This document shows positions 15,867 to 24,043 of a DNA stretch of 64,000 nucleotides, piece by piece. The DNA comes from Nocardiopsis trehalosi NBRC 14201 (lineage in GTDB: Bacteria; Actinomycetota; Actinomycetes; Streptosporangiales; Streptosporangiaceae): assembly GCF_001552555.1 (NCBI RefSeq), contig NZ_BCRK01000002.1, positions 27,505 to 91,504 of the forward strand, written 5' to 3'. The position numbers were made by a program, and so were the translations under genes. Below the pieces are notes generated by a model. It did no database searches. It worked only from the letters and a program-made list of their open reading frames with translations, and had not been told where the DNA came from. Numbering within the stretch: position 1 is the first letter of the stretch; each line of letters opens with the position of its first letter.

Positions 15867-16761
15867 ACCCGTCGCACACGACGGCCCCGCGCCCGTGCCG
15901 TCCTCGGCACGGCTGGCGGTCCGCAAGACCTACAAGCTCTACCTGGGCGGGGCCTTCCCCCGCTCGGAGTCGGGGAGGTCCTATCCCGTGGCGTCGCACC
16001 AGGGCGACCACCTGGCCAACGCCGCGCTCGCCTCGCGCAAGGACGCCCGCGACGCGGTCGCGGCCGCCCGCAAGGCGTTCGGCGGCTGGTCGGGGCGCAC
16101 CGCCTACAACCGCGGGCAGATCCTGTACCGGGTGGCGGAGATGATGGAGGGCCGCTCCGCCCAGTTCGCGGCCGAGCTGGCGGACGCCGAGGGCATCGGG
16201 GCGGCCGCCGCCGAGGCGGCCGTCGCGGCCGCCGTCGACCGGTGGGTCTACCACGCGGGCTGGGCCGACAAGTACGCCCAGGTGCTGGGGGCGAGCAACC
16301 CGGTGTCGGGGCCGTACTACAACCACTCGGCGCCCGAGCCGACCGGTGTGGTCGCGGTGTTCGCCCCGCAGGACTCCCCGCTGCTGGGGCTGGTGTCGGT
16401 GATCGCCCCGGTGATCGCCACCGGCAACACGGCGGTCGTGGTCGCGGCCGAGCGCGCCCCGCTGCCCGCGGTGACCCTGGCCGAGGTGCTGGCCACCTCC
16501 GACCTGCCGGGCGGGGTGGTCAACATCCTCACCGGGCGCACGGCCGAACTCGCCCCGCACCTCGCCTCGCACGCCGACGTCAACGCCCTCGACCTGGCGG
16601 GCGCGGGCGACGACGCGGTCGATCTGGAGCGCGCGGCCGCCACCACCCTCAAGCGCGTCCTGCGCCCCGACCCGGCCCCCGACTGGACGGCGGACCCGGG
16701 GATCGCCCGCCTGGCCCACTTCCTGGAGACCAAGACGGTCTGGCACCCGATCGGCATGTGA
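15859..16761 (+). CDS. Truncated aldehyde-dehydrogenase-like protein without catalytic domain
   Basis: 300-residue protein homologous to the N-terminal cofactor-binding part of aldehyde dehydrogenases: YKLYLGGAFPRSESG, DAVAAARKAFGGWSGRTAYN, RWVYHAGWADKYAQ and GNTAVVVAAERAPLPAVTLA. It ends at LETKTVWHPIGM and has no catalytic-cysteine region. TTG 15859 is the start (GGAGG six bases upstream), overlapping the previous gene by eight bases, so the two are co-translated. Because the reading frame is intact and coupled, it is probably a genuine partner or regulatory subunit of the full-length enzyme and not a decaying copy. Its role is unknown. Confidence 0.8.
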   Translation: MAEPVAHDGPAPVPSSARLAVRKTYKLYLGGAFPRSESGRSYPVASHQGDHLANAALASRKDARDAVAAARKAFGGWSGRTAYNRGQILYRVAEMMEGRSAQFAAELADAEGIGAAAAEAAVAAAVDRWVYHAGWADKYAQVLGASNPVSGPYYNHSAPEPTGVVAVFAPQDSPLLGLVSVIAPVIATGNTAVVVAAERAPLPAVTLAEVLATSDLPGGVVNILTGRTAELAPHLASHADVNALDLAGAGDDAVDLERAAATTLKRVLRPDPAPDWTADPGIARLAHFLETKTVWHPIGM

Positions 16762-17036
16762 CCGGCGAGGCGTGGGCCGGGGCGCGAGCCTCGGCCCCAC
16801 CCCTCGCGGCGGCCCCTCCGCTCACCGGAGCCTGGTGGCGTTCCGCCCCTCGGTCGGCCGGTCGGGGCCTCGGCCCTTGGCGGGCGGCGGTGGCCGGCCG
16901 GGAAGCGGTGTGCCTCCACCCGGAACCCGCCCGGAGCCCATAGCGCCCAGGGCGTGTGTCGAAAGTGCTGGTCGTCGGCGTGACACCGCTCGAAATGGCA
17001 TGCGATCTTCGCTCGGCCCTGCTGGGATTGATCACC

Positions 17037-17843
17037 ATGAATGATTATTTCTCTCATGCAGCCGACTTGATGGGCAAGATGGAACAGAACCTGGCGGAAC
17101 ACGCCTGCCATCTGCACCGAAGCATGTCGAGCGCGACCGTCACGGAGACCGACGACCTTCTGGTCGCGGACAGCGGCCTGGACGACGACACGTTCAACAT
17201 CGTCGCCGGCGCCCGCTTCACCGCAGCCGACGCCGCAGCGCGCGTCGCCGAAACCATCAGCAGGTTGACCCGCACCGGCCGCCCATTCTCCTGGTGGGTC
17301 GGCCCGGCCTCGACGCCACCGGACCTCTCGGCGGGGCTGACGGCAGCAGGTCTGCCGGCCGCCGAGACCGAGGCGGCGATGTGGGCCGAGCTCGACGGGA
17401 CCCTGGCGTCGCCGGCTGTCCCCGGCCTCGACATCCAGCAGGTGACCGAGCCCGGACAGCTCGCCGACTACGCCCTGGTCCTCGCCGCGAACTGGGACCC
17501 GCCCGCCGACACCGTCCGCAGCTTCTTCGCCCGCAACGCCGCGCAGGCACTGGCCGAGGACTGCCCGGCCCGGTACCTCGTCGGCTACGTCGGGGGCCGG
17601 CCGGTCTGCTCCGCCGAGGTGTTCCTGCACGCGGGAGTCGCCGGCGTCTACAACGTCTCCACCCTGGCCTCCCATCGCCGACGCGGCTACGGCGGTGCCA
17701 TCACGCTCGCGGCACTCCACACGGCCCGAGACCGTGACCACCACATCGCGGTTCTCCAGGCGTCGGCCGATGGTGAGCCCGTCTACCGGAGCCTGGGGTT
17801 CCGCTCCTGCGGCCGGTTCGTCGAACATGCCATCACCCCCTGA
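17037..17843 (+). CDS. GNAT-family N-acetyltransferase
   Basis: 268-residue protein whose C-terminal half is a GNAT domain: [16 protein letters not shown] (beta 2-3), [20 protein letters not shown] (acetyl-CoA pyrophosphate loop, RRRGYGG) and [20 protein letters not shown] (beta 5). The N-terminal half ([20 protein letters not shown] onward) is a second, degenerate GNAT-like region. ATG 17037 is chosen because it opens the helical N-terminus and has GGGA upstream; an upstream in-frame ATG at 16956 gives an odd extension. The substrate is unknown. It stands alone between the deoC operon and an epimerase gene. Confidence 0.8.
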   Translation: MNDYFSHAADLMGKMEQNLAEHACHLHRSMSSATVTETDDLLVADSGLDDDTFNIVAGARFTAADAAARVAETISRLTRTGRPFSWWVGPASTPPDLSAGLTAAGLPAAETEAAMWAELDGTLASPAVPGLDIQQVTEPGQLADYALVLAANWDPPADTVRSFFARNAAQALAEDCPARYLVGYVGGRPVCSAEVFLHAGVAGVYNVSTLASHRRRGYGGAITLAALHTARDRDHHIAVLQASADGEPVYRSLGFRSCGRFVEHAITP

Positions 17844-18284
17844 GTCGTCACGACGCCGCGGGCCGTCGGGGCGATGGCCCCGCGCTGAGAGTCCGATTGC
17901 CTGCGGCCGACTGGGGCGCTGGGGGTCGTTTCGGGGCGTATGGGCTCTCGGTCGGTCGGGGGTCATGGCCATTGGCGGGGGCCGTGATCGGACGGGGACC
18001 GGCGCCTCCCGCGCCGGTTGTCCGCCCGCCCGGAGTCGACGAGCGACGCAGGCCGGGTCGGCGGCCATCCCGAAGCCGGAGCGGGCCCCTTCTCGGGGCC
18101 CCCATCCCGCCCGCACGACCGGTGCAACGCCCCACCTGAGCCGATCGGTGGGGCGTCCGCCTGCCCACGCAGCAGTCCGAGGCCCACGCCCGCGCCCTGG
18201 TGTCCGGTCCGTTTAGCTCTGGGCGATTCTGCCCGCAGCGTGCGATCATTCCCCTCGACCGTCCGGGACGGCACAATCGCCGCC
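17844..18284. other. Intergenic region, no gene seen
   Basis: About 440 bases with only low-complexity Arg/Pro frames. A GGGCCCC-TTCTC-GGGGCCC stem-loop lies at 18084-18102 and could be a terminator or processing site. The last 60 bases before 18285 should hold the promoter of the epimerase gene. Confidence 0.4.
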
Positions 18285-19268
18285 ATGAGATTGCTGCTGC
18301 TGGGTGGGACGGAATTCGTGGGGCGCGCCGTCACGGAGGAGGCGCTGGGCCGGGGCTGGGAGGTGACGGTCTTCCACCGGGGCCGGCACGCGCCGCCCGA
18401 GGGGGCCGCCGCCCTGCACGGCGACCGCACCGCCCCCGGCGGGCTCGCCGCGCTGGAGGCCGGCACCTGGGACGCGGTCGTCGACACCTGGTCGGGGGCG
18501 CCGTCGGCCGTGCGCGCCACCGCCCGGCTCCTCGCCCGGCGGGCCGGCCACTACGGGTACGTGTCGAGCCGGTCGGTGTACACCTTCCCCACCCCGGCGG
18601 GGGCGGACGAGGACGCCCCGGTGGTCGAGGGAGCGCCGGACGCCGACGCCGTCGACTACGCGGCCGACAAGCGCGGCGGCGAACTCGCCGCCGTCGAGGC
18701 GTTCGGCGACCGGGCGCTGCTGGCGCGGGCCGGGCTCATCATCGGCCCGTACGAGAACATCGGGCGCCTGCCGTGGTGGCTGTCGCGTGCCGCCAAGGGC
18801 GGCCCGGTGCTCGCCCCGGGGCCGCGCGACCTCGGCCTCCAGTACATCGACGCCCGCGACCTCGCGGCGTGGATGTGCGACGCCGCCGAGCGCGGGCTGG
18901 GCGGCGCCTACAACACGGTGAGCCCGCGCGACTTCACCACCATGGGCGGCCTGCTGGAGGAGTGCGTCCGCGTCACCGGCTCCGACGCCGAACTGCGGTG
19001 GACGTCGCCCGAGGTGATCGCGGCGGCGGGCATCGAACCGTGGGTCGAGCTGCCGCTGTGGCTGCCGCCGGGTGACATCTACGACACCCTCCACCAGGGG
19101 GACGTGTCCAAGGCCCGCGCGGCGGGGCTGCGCGCCCGGCCCATGGCGGAGACCGTGGCCGACACCTGGGCGTGGCTGCGGTCCATCGGCGGCACGGCCC
19201 CGCAGCGCCCCGACCGCCCGTCGGTCGGCCTCGCCCCGGACGCGGAGGCGGCCGCCCTGCGCGCGTGA
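18285..19268 (+). CDS. NAD-dependent epimerase/dehydratase family protein (atypical SDR)
   Basis: 327-residue Rossmann-fold protein beginning MRLLLLGGTEFVGRAVTEEA, with the GGTxFVG nucleotide motif of extended/atypical short-chain dehydrogenases. Further features are WDAVVDTWSG, HYGYVSSRSVYTFP, a YAADKRGGEL motif carrying the Tyr-x-x-x-Lys pair, and LQYIDARDLAAWM. The DTWSGAPSAVR and SSRSVY segments resemble reductases and epimerases whose substrates are mostly unknown. ATG 18285 starts directly at the nucleotide-binding strand. It is monocistronic by spacing. Confidence 0.85.
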   Translation: MRLLLLGGTEFVGRAVTEEALGRGWEVTVFHRGRHAPPEGAAALHGDRTAPGGLAALEAGTWDAVVDTWSGAPSAVRATARLLARRAGHYGYVSSRSVYTFPTPAGADEDAPVVEGAPDADAVDYAADKRGGELAAVEAFGDRALLARAGLIIGPYENIGRLPWWLSRAAKGGPVLAPGPRDLGLQYIDARDLAAWMCDAAERGLGGAYNTVSPRDFTTMGGLLEECVRVTGSDAELRWTSPEVIAAAGIEPWVELPLWLPPGDIYDTLHQGDVSKARAAGLRARPMAETVADTWAWLRSIGGTAPQRPDRPSVGLAPDAEAAALRA

Positions 19269-20292
19269 TCGGTGAAGCGGCGGTCGGAACGGCGGCCGGG
19301 CATCGCACGCGGTGCGGGAGGCACGGGGAACGGGGCCGGGGCGGCGGGCAGGGGCAGGAAGTCCTCGGAAGCTCCGAGGACGGCCTGGCCAGGCACCGCC
19401 CCCGCCCCCTCGCCCGGCGCCGTTTTCTGAGCGCCTTTGGCGGCAGACCCCCTTGATTCGTCTGGAATAGAGCCTTTAAATGCTCAATCCTTCACGTGCC
19501 ATGACTGCGGATAAGTGGTACGGCATTCTGTCGCGGCCGGAGGTCGGCCTCGTATGGCCAGTCCGGTACCGGATCACCGCGTCCAGCGGCGTGGCGCCCC
19601 GGCGGTAGCGGCGCGGAGTGGCCCTCGCTCGGCGGCCGCTGCGATGCCGAAGCGGTGCTGCGGTGTTCCTGACCTCGCTCGGGGCCGTGTGGCGGGTTCG
19701 ACAGCCGTTCGCCGGTGGCCATGGCGCGGCGCGCCTGCGCCGCCGCAGAGCCCCGGGGTCTTTTCGGCGTCGCAGGCGGCGCGGAAGCGGCGCTCCTCGC
19801 TCGGGGCCGTGTAGCGGGTGCGACAGCCGGTCGCCGGTGGCCGGTGGCCATGACGCGGCAGGCCGGAACCGCCGCAAAGCCTCGGTGGCTCGTCCGGCCC
19901 GTGTGACACCGGAACAGTGCGAGGTCGTGCCGTGCATGGGCCGCGCCTCGCCGGTTCGATGTCCGGCCGCCTTTCGCCCGCGAGGCTGAGCACGGTGTCG
20001 GTGCGGCGGTCACGCGCCGCGCTCCACCGCTCCCGCTGGGCCGATGCGCCATGGCCGCTACATCTTCGCTCCGGGCGGCGACCGGAGCGTCGGCGCCGAC
20101 GCGCCCGGACGTCACCCGTACCGTCCGCGCAGCCCTCGCAAGGCGGCAGCATCGCGGTCCGGATCGTCCCACCCGGGACTTCGGGAAGGCGGGCGGACGA
20201 GCCTCCCGCCGGGGCGCCTCTGCGAGGGCGATGGGGCTGCCTGCCACACTGGGAGGAATCGTGCATTCCAGTGATTCCCCCGGCCTGTGGCC
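19269..20292. other. Long non-coding stretch with degenerate direct repeats
   Basis: About 1 kb with no credible gene on either strand; open frames are compositionally biased and overlapping. A segment starting CTCGCTCGGGGCCGTGT at 19674-19720 recurs with several changes at 19796-19843 (122 bases apart), each followed by GCCGGTGGCCATG and CGCCGCAGAGCC/CGCCGCAAAGCC-like tails. The region may be decayed coding DNA or a small repeat element. Nothing else is recognised. Confidence 0.4.
19674..19843. repeat. Pair of degenerate direct repeats, 122-base offset
   Basis: Copy 1 (19674-19720) and copy 2 (19796-19843) share CTCGCTCGGGGCCGTGT, then GCGGG, CGACAGCCG and TCGCCGGTGGCC with a few substitutions. 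They lie inside a 1-kb region without genes. No transposase or terminal inverted repeat is visible, so origin is unknown. Confidence 0.45.
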
Positions 20293-20877
20293 ATGGGGGA
20301 GAGGGCCGGGTCGGCGACGGAGGTGGTCCGCGTGGGGAGCGGCGGGGCGGCGGAGGCCGGCGCCCGAGGGGTCGTCCTGCGGAGGCTCGACGGCGACGGC
20401 CCCGACATCCCCGCTCTGCGATCGGCCGTGCTCCGGCTGCGCCTCGCGCCCGGTCAGCGCTCGTTCACCGCCGACGCCACGGCCACCCTCCCGCGCGCCG
20501 ACGCCGACCCGAACCGGACCCCGTTCGCTGTGGTGCGGCACGGCACGGCGGTCGGGTTCGGCATCCTGGACCGGCTCGGGTCGCTGGCGGCCATCGCCGA
20601 CGAACCGGCGCGCGCGGTGATGTTCCGCGCGTTCTACATCGCCCCGGAGTGGCAGGGGCAGGGCATCGGTCGCGCCGCCTGCGCTGCCCTGGACCCCCTC
20701 GTCCGCGAGGCCGCCCCGGCGGCCACCGAGGTCCTGGTCACCGTCGACCCCACCAACCACGCGGCCATGCGCTGCTACCTCGCTGGCGGCTTCACCCCCA
20801 CCGGCCGCCACCACCACCCCTTCGACGCCGCCCCCCACCCGGTCCTCCGCCGTCCGGTGGTACTGACATCGCAGTAG
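20293..20877 (+). CDS. GNAT-family N-acetyltransferase
   Basis: 194-residue protein with a single GNAT domain: FAVVRHGTAVGFGILDRLG, FRAFYIAPEWQGQGIGRAAC (acetyl-CoA loop QGQGIG) and VDPTNHAAMRCYLAGGFTPT. The strand order and YLAGGF motif resemble spermidine/diamine acetyltransferases of the Blt type, though the substrate cannot be fixed. The start is uncertain: ATG 20293 is given, but GTG 20335 would remove a poorly conserved N-terminal extension. It is followed by a sharp drop in GC content. Confidence 0.8.
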   Translation: MGERAGSATEVVRVGSGGAAEAGARGVVLRRLDGDGPDIPALRSAVLRLRLAPGQRSFTADATATLPRADADPNRTPFAVVRHGTAVGFGILDRLGSLAAIADEPARAVMFRAFYIAPEWQGQGIGRAACAALDPLVREAAPAATEVLVTVDPTNHAAMRCYLAGGFTPTGRHHHPFDAAPHPVLRRPVVLTSQ

Positions 20878-21261
20878 CTCCTCACCGTCGTTCGACGCAC
20901 TACTAAGGCGCGAATCAGTCTGCGAATCTTCGGTGACTCAGGTTGAAATCTGCAAACTCGAACTTTCGTGGATTTGCCGTCGAATCACTGTGTCGAAAGT
21001 TCACAAGGAATAATTTGTGGAAATCGAGCGGATTTTCATCGCGGAGATCGATGAAATGATTCGGCGGAAGAAGATGAGCTCGAGGGTTCGAGGAGAGTGC
21101 CTTCGGTTCAGTGTCATTCCAGTTCAAGTGGCTACGGCTTCGATTCTTCGTGCCGCGATAGCGGATGGGTCGATGAACTCGATGACATGCGGGTTCGAGT
21201 TGGTGTAGGTTCCCGATTGGGGTCGATAAAGGCCAGTGAGAACCTCTGATATGGAGAAGTC
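20878..21261. other. Low-GC intergenic patch
   Basis: About 380 bases with visibly lower GC than the rest of the window (many AAAT, TTCG and GAAT runs), suggesting acquired DNA. It contains only a doubtful 63-codon frame at 21017 and an inverted motif TTCATCG/CGATGAA around 21036-21056. It lies between an acetyltransferase and small genes preceding the first CRISPR array. Confidence 0.45.
21017..21208 (+). CDS. Doubtful small hypothetical protein
   Basis: 63-codon frame from GTG 21017 with AAGGA eight bases upstream. The product (first residues MEIERIFIAEIDEMIRRKK) is charged, and its base composition is unlike neighbouring genes. A similarly long open frame exists on the opposite strand, so coding status is uncertain. 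It may be a remnant of an acquired element. Confidence 0.25.
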   Translation: MEIERIFIAEIDEMIRRKKMSSRVRGECLRFSVIPVQVATASILRAAIADGSMNSMTCGFELV

Positions 21262-21447
21262 ATGTCGCGTAACTTCGCAGTAGCGGGATTGGCCTTGGGG
21301 GCGATCGCTGTCGCCTGCATCGCCATCCACGGCTCTGCCCGTGTGCCTGGTGATGGGTCGAGTGTCGATCAGCGGCTCCGCCTGTTGTTCCGCGGGCGGC
21401 GTGTGGCGGGACGGCACCGCAGGCGCACAGGGGTGAGCCCGTCATAA
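21262..21447 (+). CDS. Possible small membrane peptide
   Basis: 61 residues. The N-terminus (MSRNFAVAGLALGAIAVACI) is a good transmembrane or signal segment, followed by a Ser/Gly linker and a strongly basic tail rich in Arg. ATG 21262 has GGAGAAG at an ideal distance. There is no recognised family. It lies just upstream of another small gene in the same direction. The support is the start signals and the membrane segment, so it remains a candidate. Confidence 0.4.
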   Translation: MSRNFAVAGLALGAIAVACIAIHGSARVPGDGSSVDQRLRLLFRGRRVAGRHRRRTGVSPS

Positions 21448-21471
21448 GGGTTGTCGCTGGGAAGGGGGAAC

Positions 21472-21777
21472 ATGGAGAACATGAGTGACGAGACGCAGCT
21501 CGCGGCGCGCGCCGACGTGGACCATCTGGCGGCCGTACTCGAACGCCGCCGGTCAGAACTGGCCGGTGCCAACGCCGTGATCGGCGGCGCCACGGTGGTG
21601 CACGCGGTCACCGAGCACGTCTGGGTCGGGGTCCGCGTCCCGGCGGTCGTCTGCGGAGCGGCGACCGACCCCCTCCGCCTCCGCGCCACCACGGCCCCGA
21701 TCTCCTGCCGCCGCTGCACCCGCCGCCTCACGGGCTCCAGTGCAGGCGTCTCCGATGGCCAACTCACCCTGGACTAG
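21472..21777 (+). CDS. Small hypothetical protein with Cys-x-x-Cys zinc-binding-like motif
   Basis: 101 residues from ATG 21472 (GGAAGGGGG upstream; a second ATG at 21481 is possible). The N-terminal third is helical (LAARADVDHLAAVLERRRSELAG). The C-terminal part contains VVCGAATDP and ISCRRCTRRL, so three or more cysteines could form a small zinc ribbon. This layout is common in uncharacterised actinobacterial proteins, often in mobile or phage-related DNA. It immediately precedes the leader of CRISPR array 1. Confidence 0.5.
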   Translation: MENMSDETQLAARADVDHLAAVLERRRSELAGANAVIGGATVVHAVTEHVWVGVRVPAVVCGAATDPLRLRATTAPISCRRCTRRLTGSSAGVSDGQLTLD

Positions 21778-21886
21778 CGCTACGCCCCGCCCGTTCCGGG
21801 CCGCCCGGCATCACTCAACGCCTATGGGGGGCGGCAACCATCCGATGGGATCGCCTCAACCCTCACCCACGGCCCTACCGAACCGA

Positions 21887-21964
21887 GTACCGTTCCCTGC
21901 CCAGCCCCCAACACAAGTTGCAAAAATCGCCCCGACCCACCGGTATGTCCGCAGGTCATCAAGT
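21887..21964 (+). promoter_or_regulatory. Leader of CRISPR array 1
   Basis: AGTTGCAAAAA starts at 21916, exactly 49 bases before the first repeat, and the leader ends CAGGTCATCAAGT at the repeat. Array 2 has AGTTGCTAAAA at the same 49-base distance and ends CAGTTCAGCAAGG. A GTACCG motif occurs further upstream in both. These conserved blocks identify the left flank as the leader, where transcription starts and new spacers are inserted. Confidence 0.7.
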
Positions 21965-22847
21965 CTGCTCCCCGCGCACGCGGGGATGCTCCCGGTCACC
22001 CGCCGTCGTAGCTGGTGAAGGGGCCCTGCTCCCCGCGCACGCGGGGATGCTCCCCGACTTCGTGAAAAAGACGAGTCGGTTGAAAGCTGCTCCCCGCGCA
22101 CGCGGGGATGCTCCCAGGGACAGGTCCGGAATCGACCGGATGGCCTTCTGCTCCCCGCGCACGCGGGGATGCTCCCATCCCCAAATCGGTGTCGGTTCTG
22201 TACGGGATCTGCTCCCCGCGCACGCGGGGATGCTCCCCGGTGCTGGACGCCGTGCTGCGGGTGGAGGTCCTGCTCCCCGCGCACGCGGGGATGCTCCCAA
22301 AGCGCCCCCGGCCTGCTGGCCGGGGGCGGACTGCTCCCCGCGCACGCGGGGATGCTCCCGCCGCGGCCGAGGCCGAGGCGCCCGCCGCCCACTGCTCCCC
22401 GCGCACGCGGGGATGCTCCCGATCCGACTCGTGGGCGGCGGACCGCTGGATGCTGCTCCCCGCGCACGCGGGGATGCTCCGAGATGGCCATGGCCACGTC
22501 GCCGGAGATGAAGCTGCTCCCCGCGCACGCGGGGATGCTCCCAGGCGTCGTAGCATGGCGGGTGCCTCCTAGGTCTGCTCCCCGCGCACGCGGGGGTGCT
22601 CCCACCCGGTCGCGCCAGACGCTGAACGGCCGGGCCTGCTCCCTGCGCACGCGGGGATGCTCCCAACATGATGAGCGCCTCCGACACCGCCGCGTTCTGC
22701 TCCCCGCGCACGCGGGGATGCTCCCTGGGACCGGGTCCGCACCGACATGCTGAAGATCTGCTCCCCGCGCACGCGGGGATGCTTCCCGACCTCCTGCGCG
22801 GTGCCGTCATCGCGCCCCCTGCTCCCCGCGCACGCGGGGAATTCGGT
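21965..22847 (+). CRISPR. Type I-E CRISPR array 1: 15 repeats, 14 spacers
   Basis: 29-base repeats begin at 21965 and recur exactly every 61 bases (spacers 32) through 22819. The repeat has the type I-E layout: CTGCT, stem CCCCGCG with loop CA and stem CGCGGGG, then ATGCTCCC. Variants are a final G at 22453's repeat, a GGGGGTG change at 22575, CCCTGCG at 22636 and GCTTCCC at 22758. The last repeat (22819) is broken after GCGGGGA. Decay at the right end and the left leader fix the orientation as plus. No cas gene is present in the window. Confidence 0.98.
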
Positions 22848-22967
22848 GGCGTCACCTGGTGGGTTGGGGGGTGTGGGCGGTTCGGCGTTGCCTCTTGGGG
22901 GTGGGACGGGACAAGATCGCTGCGCGGGCCATCGGCGCCGTGTGTTCCGAACGTGAGGAGAGCGACA

Positions 22968-23765
22968 GTGATCACCGATCCCCAGCAGGCCGCGCAGGAG
23001 GCCGCCGACGAGCTGCGCACGCGGACCGGAGTCGACTCCTACGACGTCGCGCTCGTCATGGGCTCGGGCTGGGCGCCCGCCGCCGACGCGCTGGGGTCCG
23101 CCGGGACCGAATTCCCCGTGACCGACCTGCCCGGGTTCGTTCCGCCCGTCGTCGCCGGGCACGCCGGCACCGTGCGTAGCGTCATCGAGGGCGGCCGCGA
23201 CGTCCTCGTCTTCGTCGGCCGCACCCACCTCTACGAGGGCCACGGCGAGGCCGCCGTCGTGCACAACGTGCGCACCGCCGCCGCAGCGGGCGCGTCCACG
23301 ATCATCCTCACCAACGCCGCCGGGTCGCTCCACCCCGACCTGGGCGTCGGCCGCCCCGTCCTCATCACCGACCACATCAACATGACGGGCCGCAGCCCGC
23401 TGGTCGGCGCCACCTTCGTGGACCTCACCGACACCTACAGCACCGCGCTGCGCACCATCGCCCGCGAGGCCGACCCCGGTGTCGGCGAAGGCGTCTACGC
23501 CGCGATGCCCGGCCCGCACTTCGAGACTCCTGCCGAGATCCGCATGCTCCGCGCCATGGGCGCCGACCTGGTGGGCATGTCGACCGCGCTGGAGGCCATC
23601 GCTGCGCGCGAGCAGGGCATGAACGTGCTGGGCGTGTCCCTGGTGACCAACGTCGCCGCCGGGCTCACCGGCGAACCGCTCGACCACGCCGAGGTCCTCG
23701 CCACCGGCCGCGCCGCAGCGGGCGACGTCGGCGAACTGCTTGCGGCCGTCGTCAACCGGCTCTGA
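22968..23765 (+). CDS. punA: Purine-nucleoside phosphorylase
   Basis: 265 residues of the trimeric PNP/MTA-phosphorylase family: [16 protein letters not shown] (phosphate loop), [61 protein letters not shown] and the substrate-binding [21 protein letters not shown]. It splits purine (deoxy)nucleosides with phosphate into base and (deoxy)ribose-1-phosphate. GTG 22968 has GAGGAG seven bases upstream. The next gene downstream is a phosphohexo/pentomutase, a common actinobacterial pairing. It sits only 120 bases after CRISPR array 1. Confidence 0.93.
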   Translation: MITDPQQAAQEAADELRTRTGVDSYDVALVMGSGWAPAADALGSAGTEFPVTDLPGFVPPVVAGHAGTVRSVIEGGRDVLVFVGRTHLYEGHGEAAVVHNVRTAAAAGASTIILTNAAGSLHPDLGVGRPVLITDHINMTGRSPLVGATFVDLTDTYSTALRTIAREADPGVGEGVYAAMPGPHFETPAEIRMLRAMGADLVGMSTALEAIAAREQGMNVLGVSLVTNVAAGLTGEPLDHAEVLATGRAAAGDVGELLAAVVNRL

Positions 23766-24043
23766 CCCGGTGGCCGGGGCCGCCAGGCTGCCCGCCCCGC
23801 GCCGACAGCCCCGGGCCGCGCACCGGCCCGGCGTGCACGGCGGGCCGGTCGGGGTAGTCGCCACCGGAGGTCCGGTGGCCCGCATCGGGGCCTGCCGGCT
23901 CGCGGGTCGGTCCGTCGACCGACCGGCCTTCGACCGACCCGGCCGTCGGCCCGCTCCGAGTCCGCCACCCGGCCGCGCACCGGCATCCCGGCCCCGGGCA
24001 CCTCACGGGGCACCGCAACACGCACGGAAGGACGGCCCACGCC

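Noticed and set aside
20915..21127. 70-codon minus-strand frame in the low-GC patch
   Set aside because: No ribosome binding site and antisense to an equally weak plus-strand frame; low-GC DNA gives little stop bias information.
21856..23020. Long repetitive open frames across CRISPR array 1
   Set aside because: The apparent [15 protein letters not shown] peptide repeats are translations of the CRISPR repeats, not a protein.
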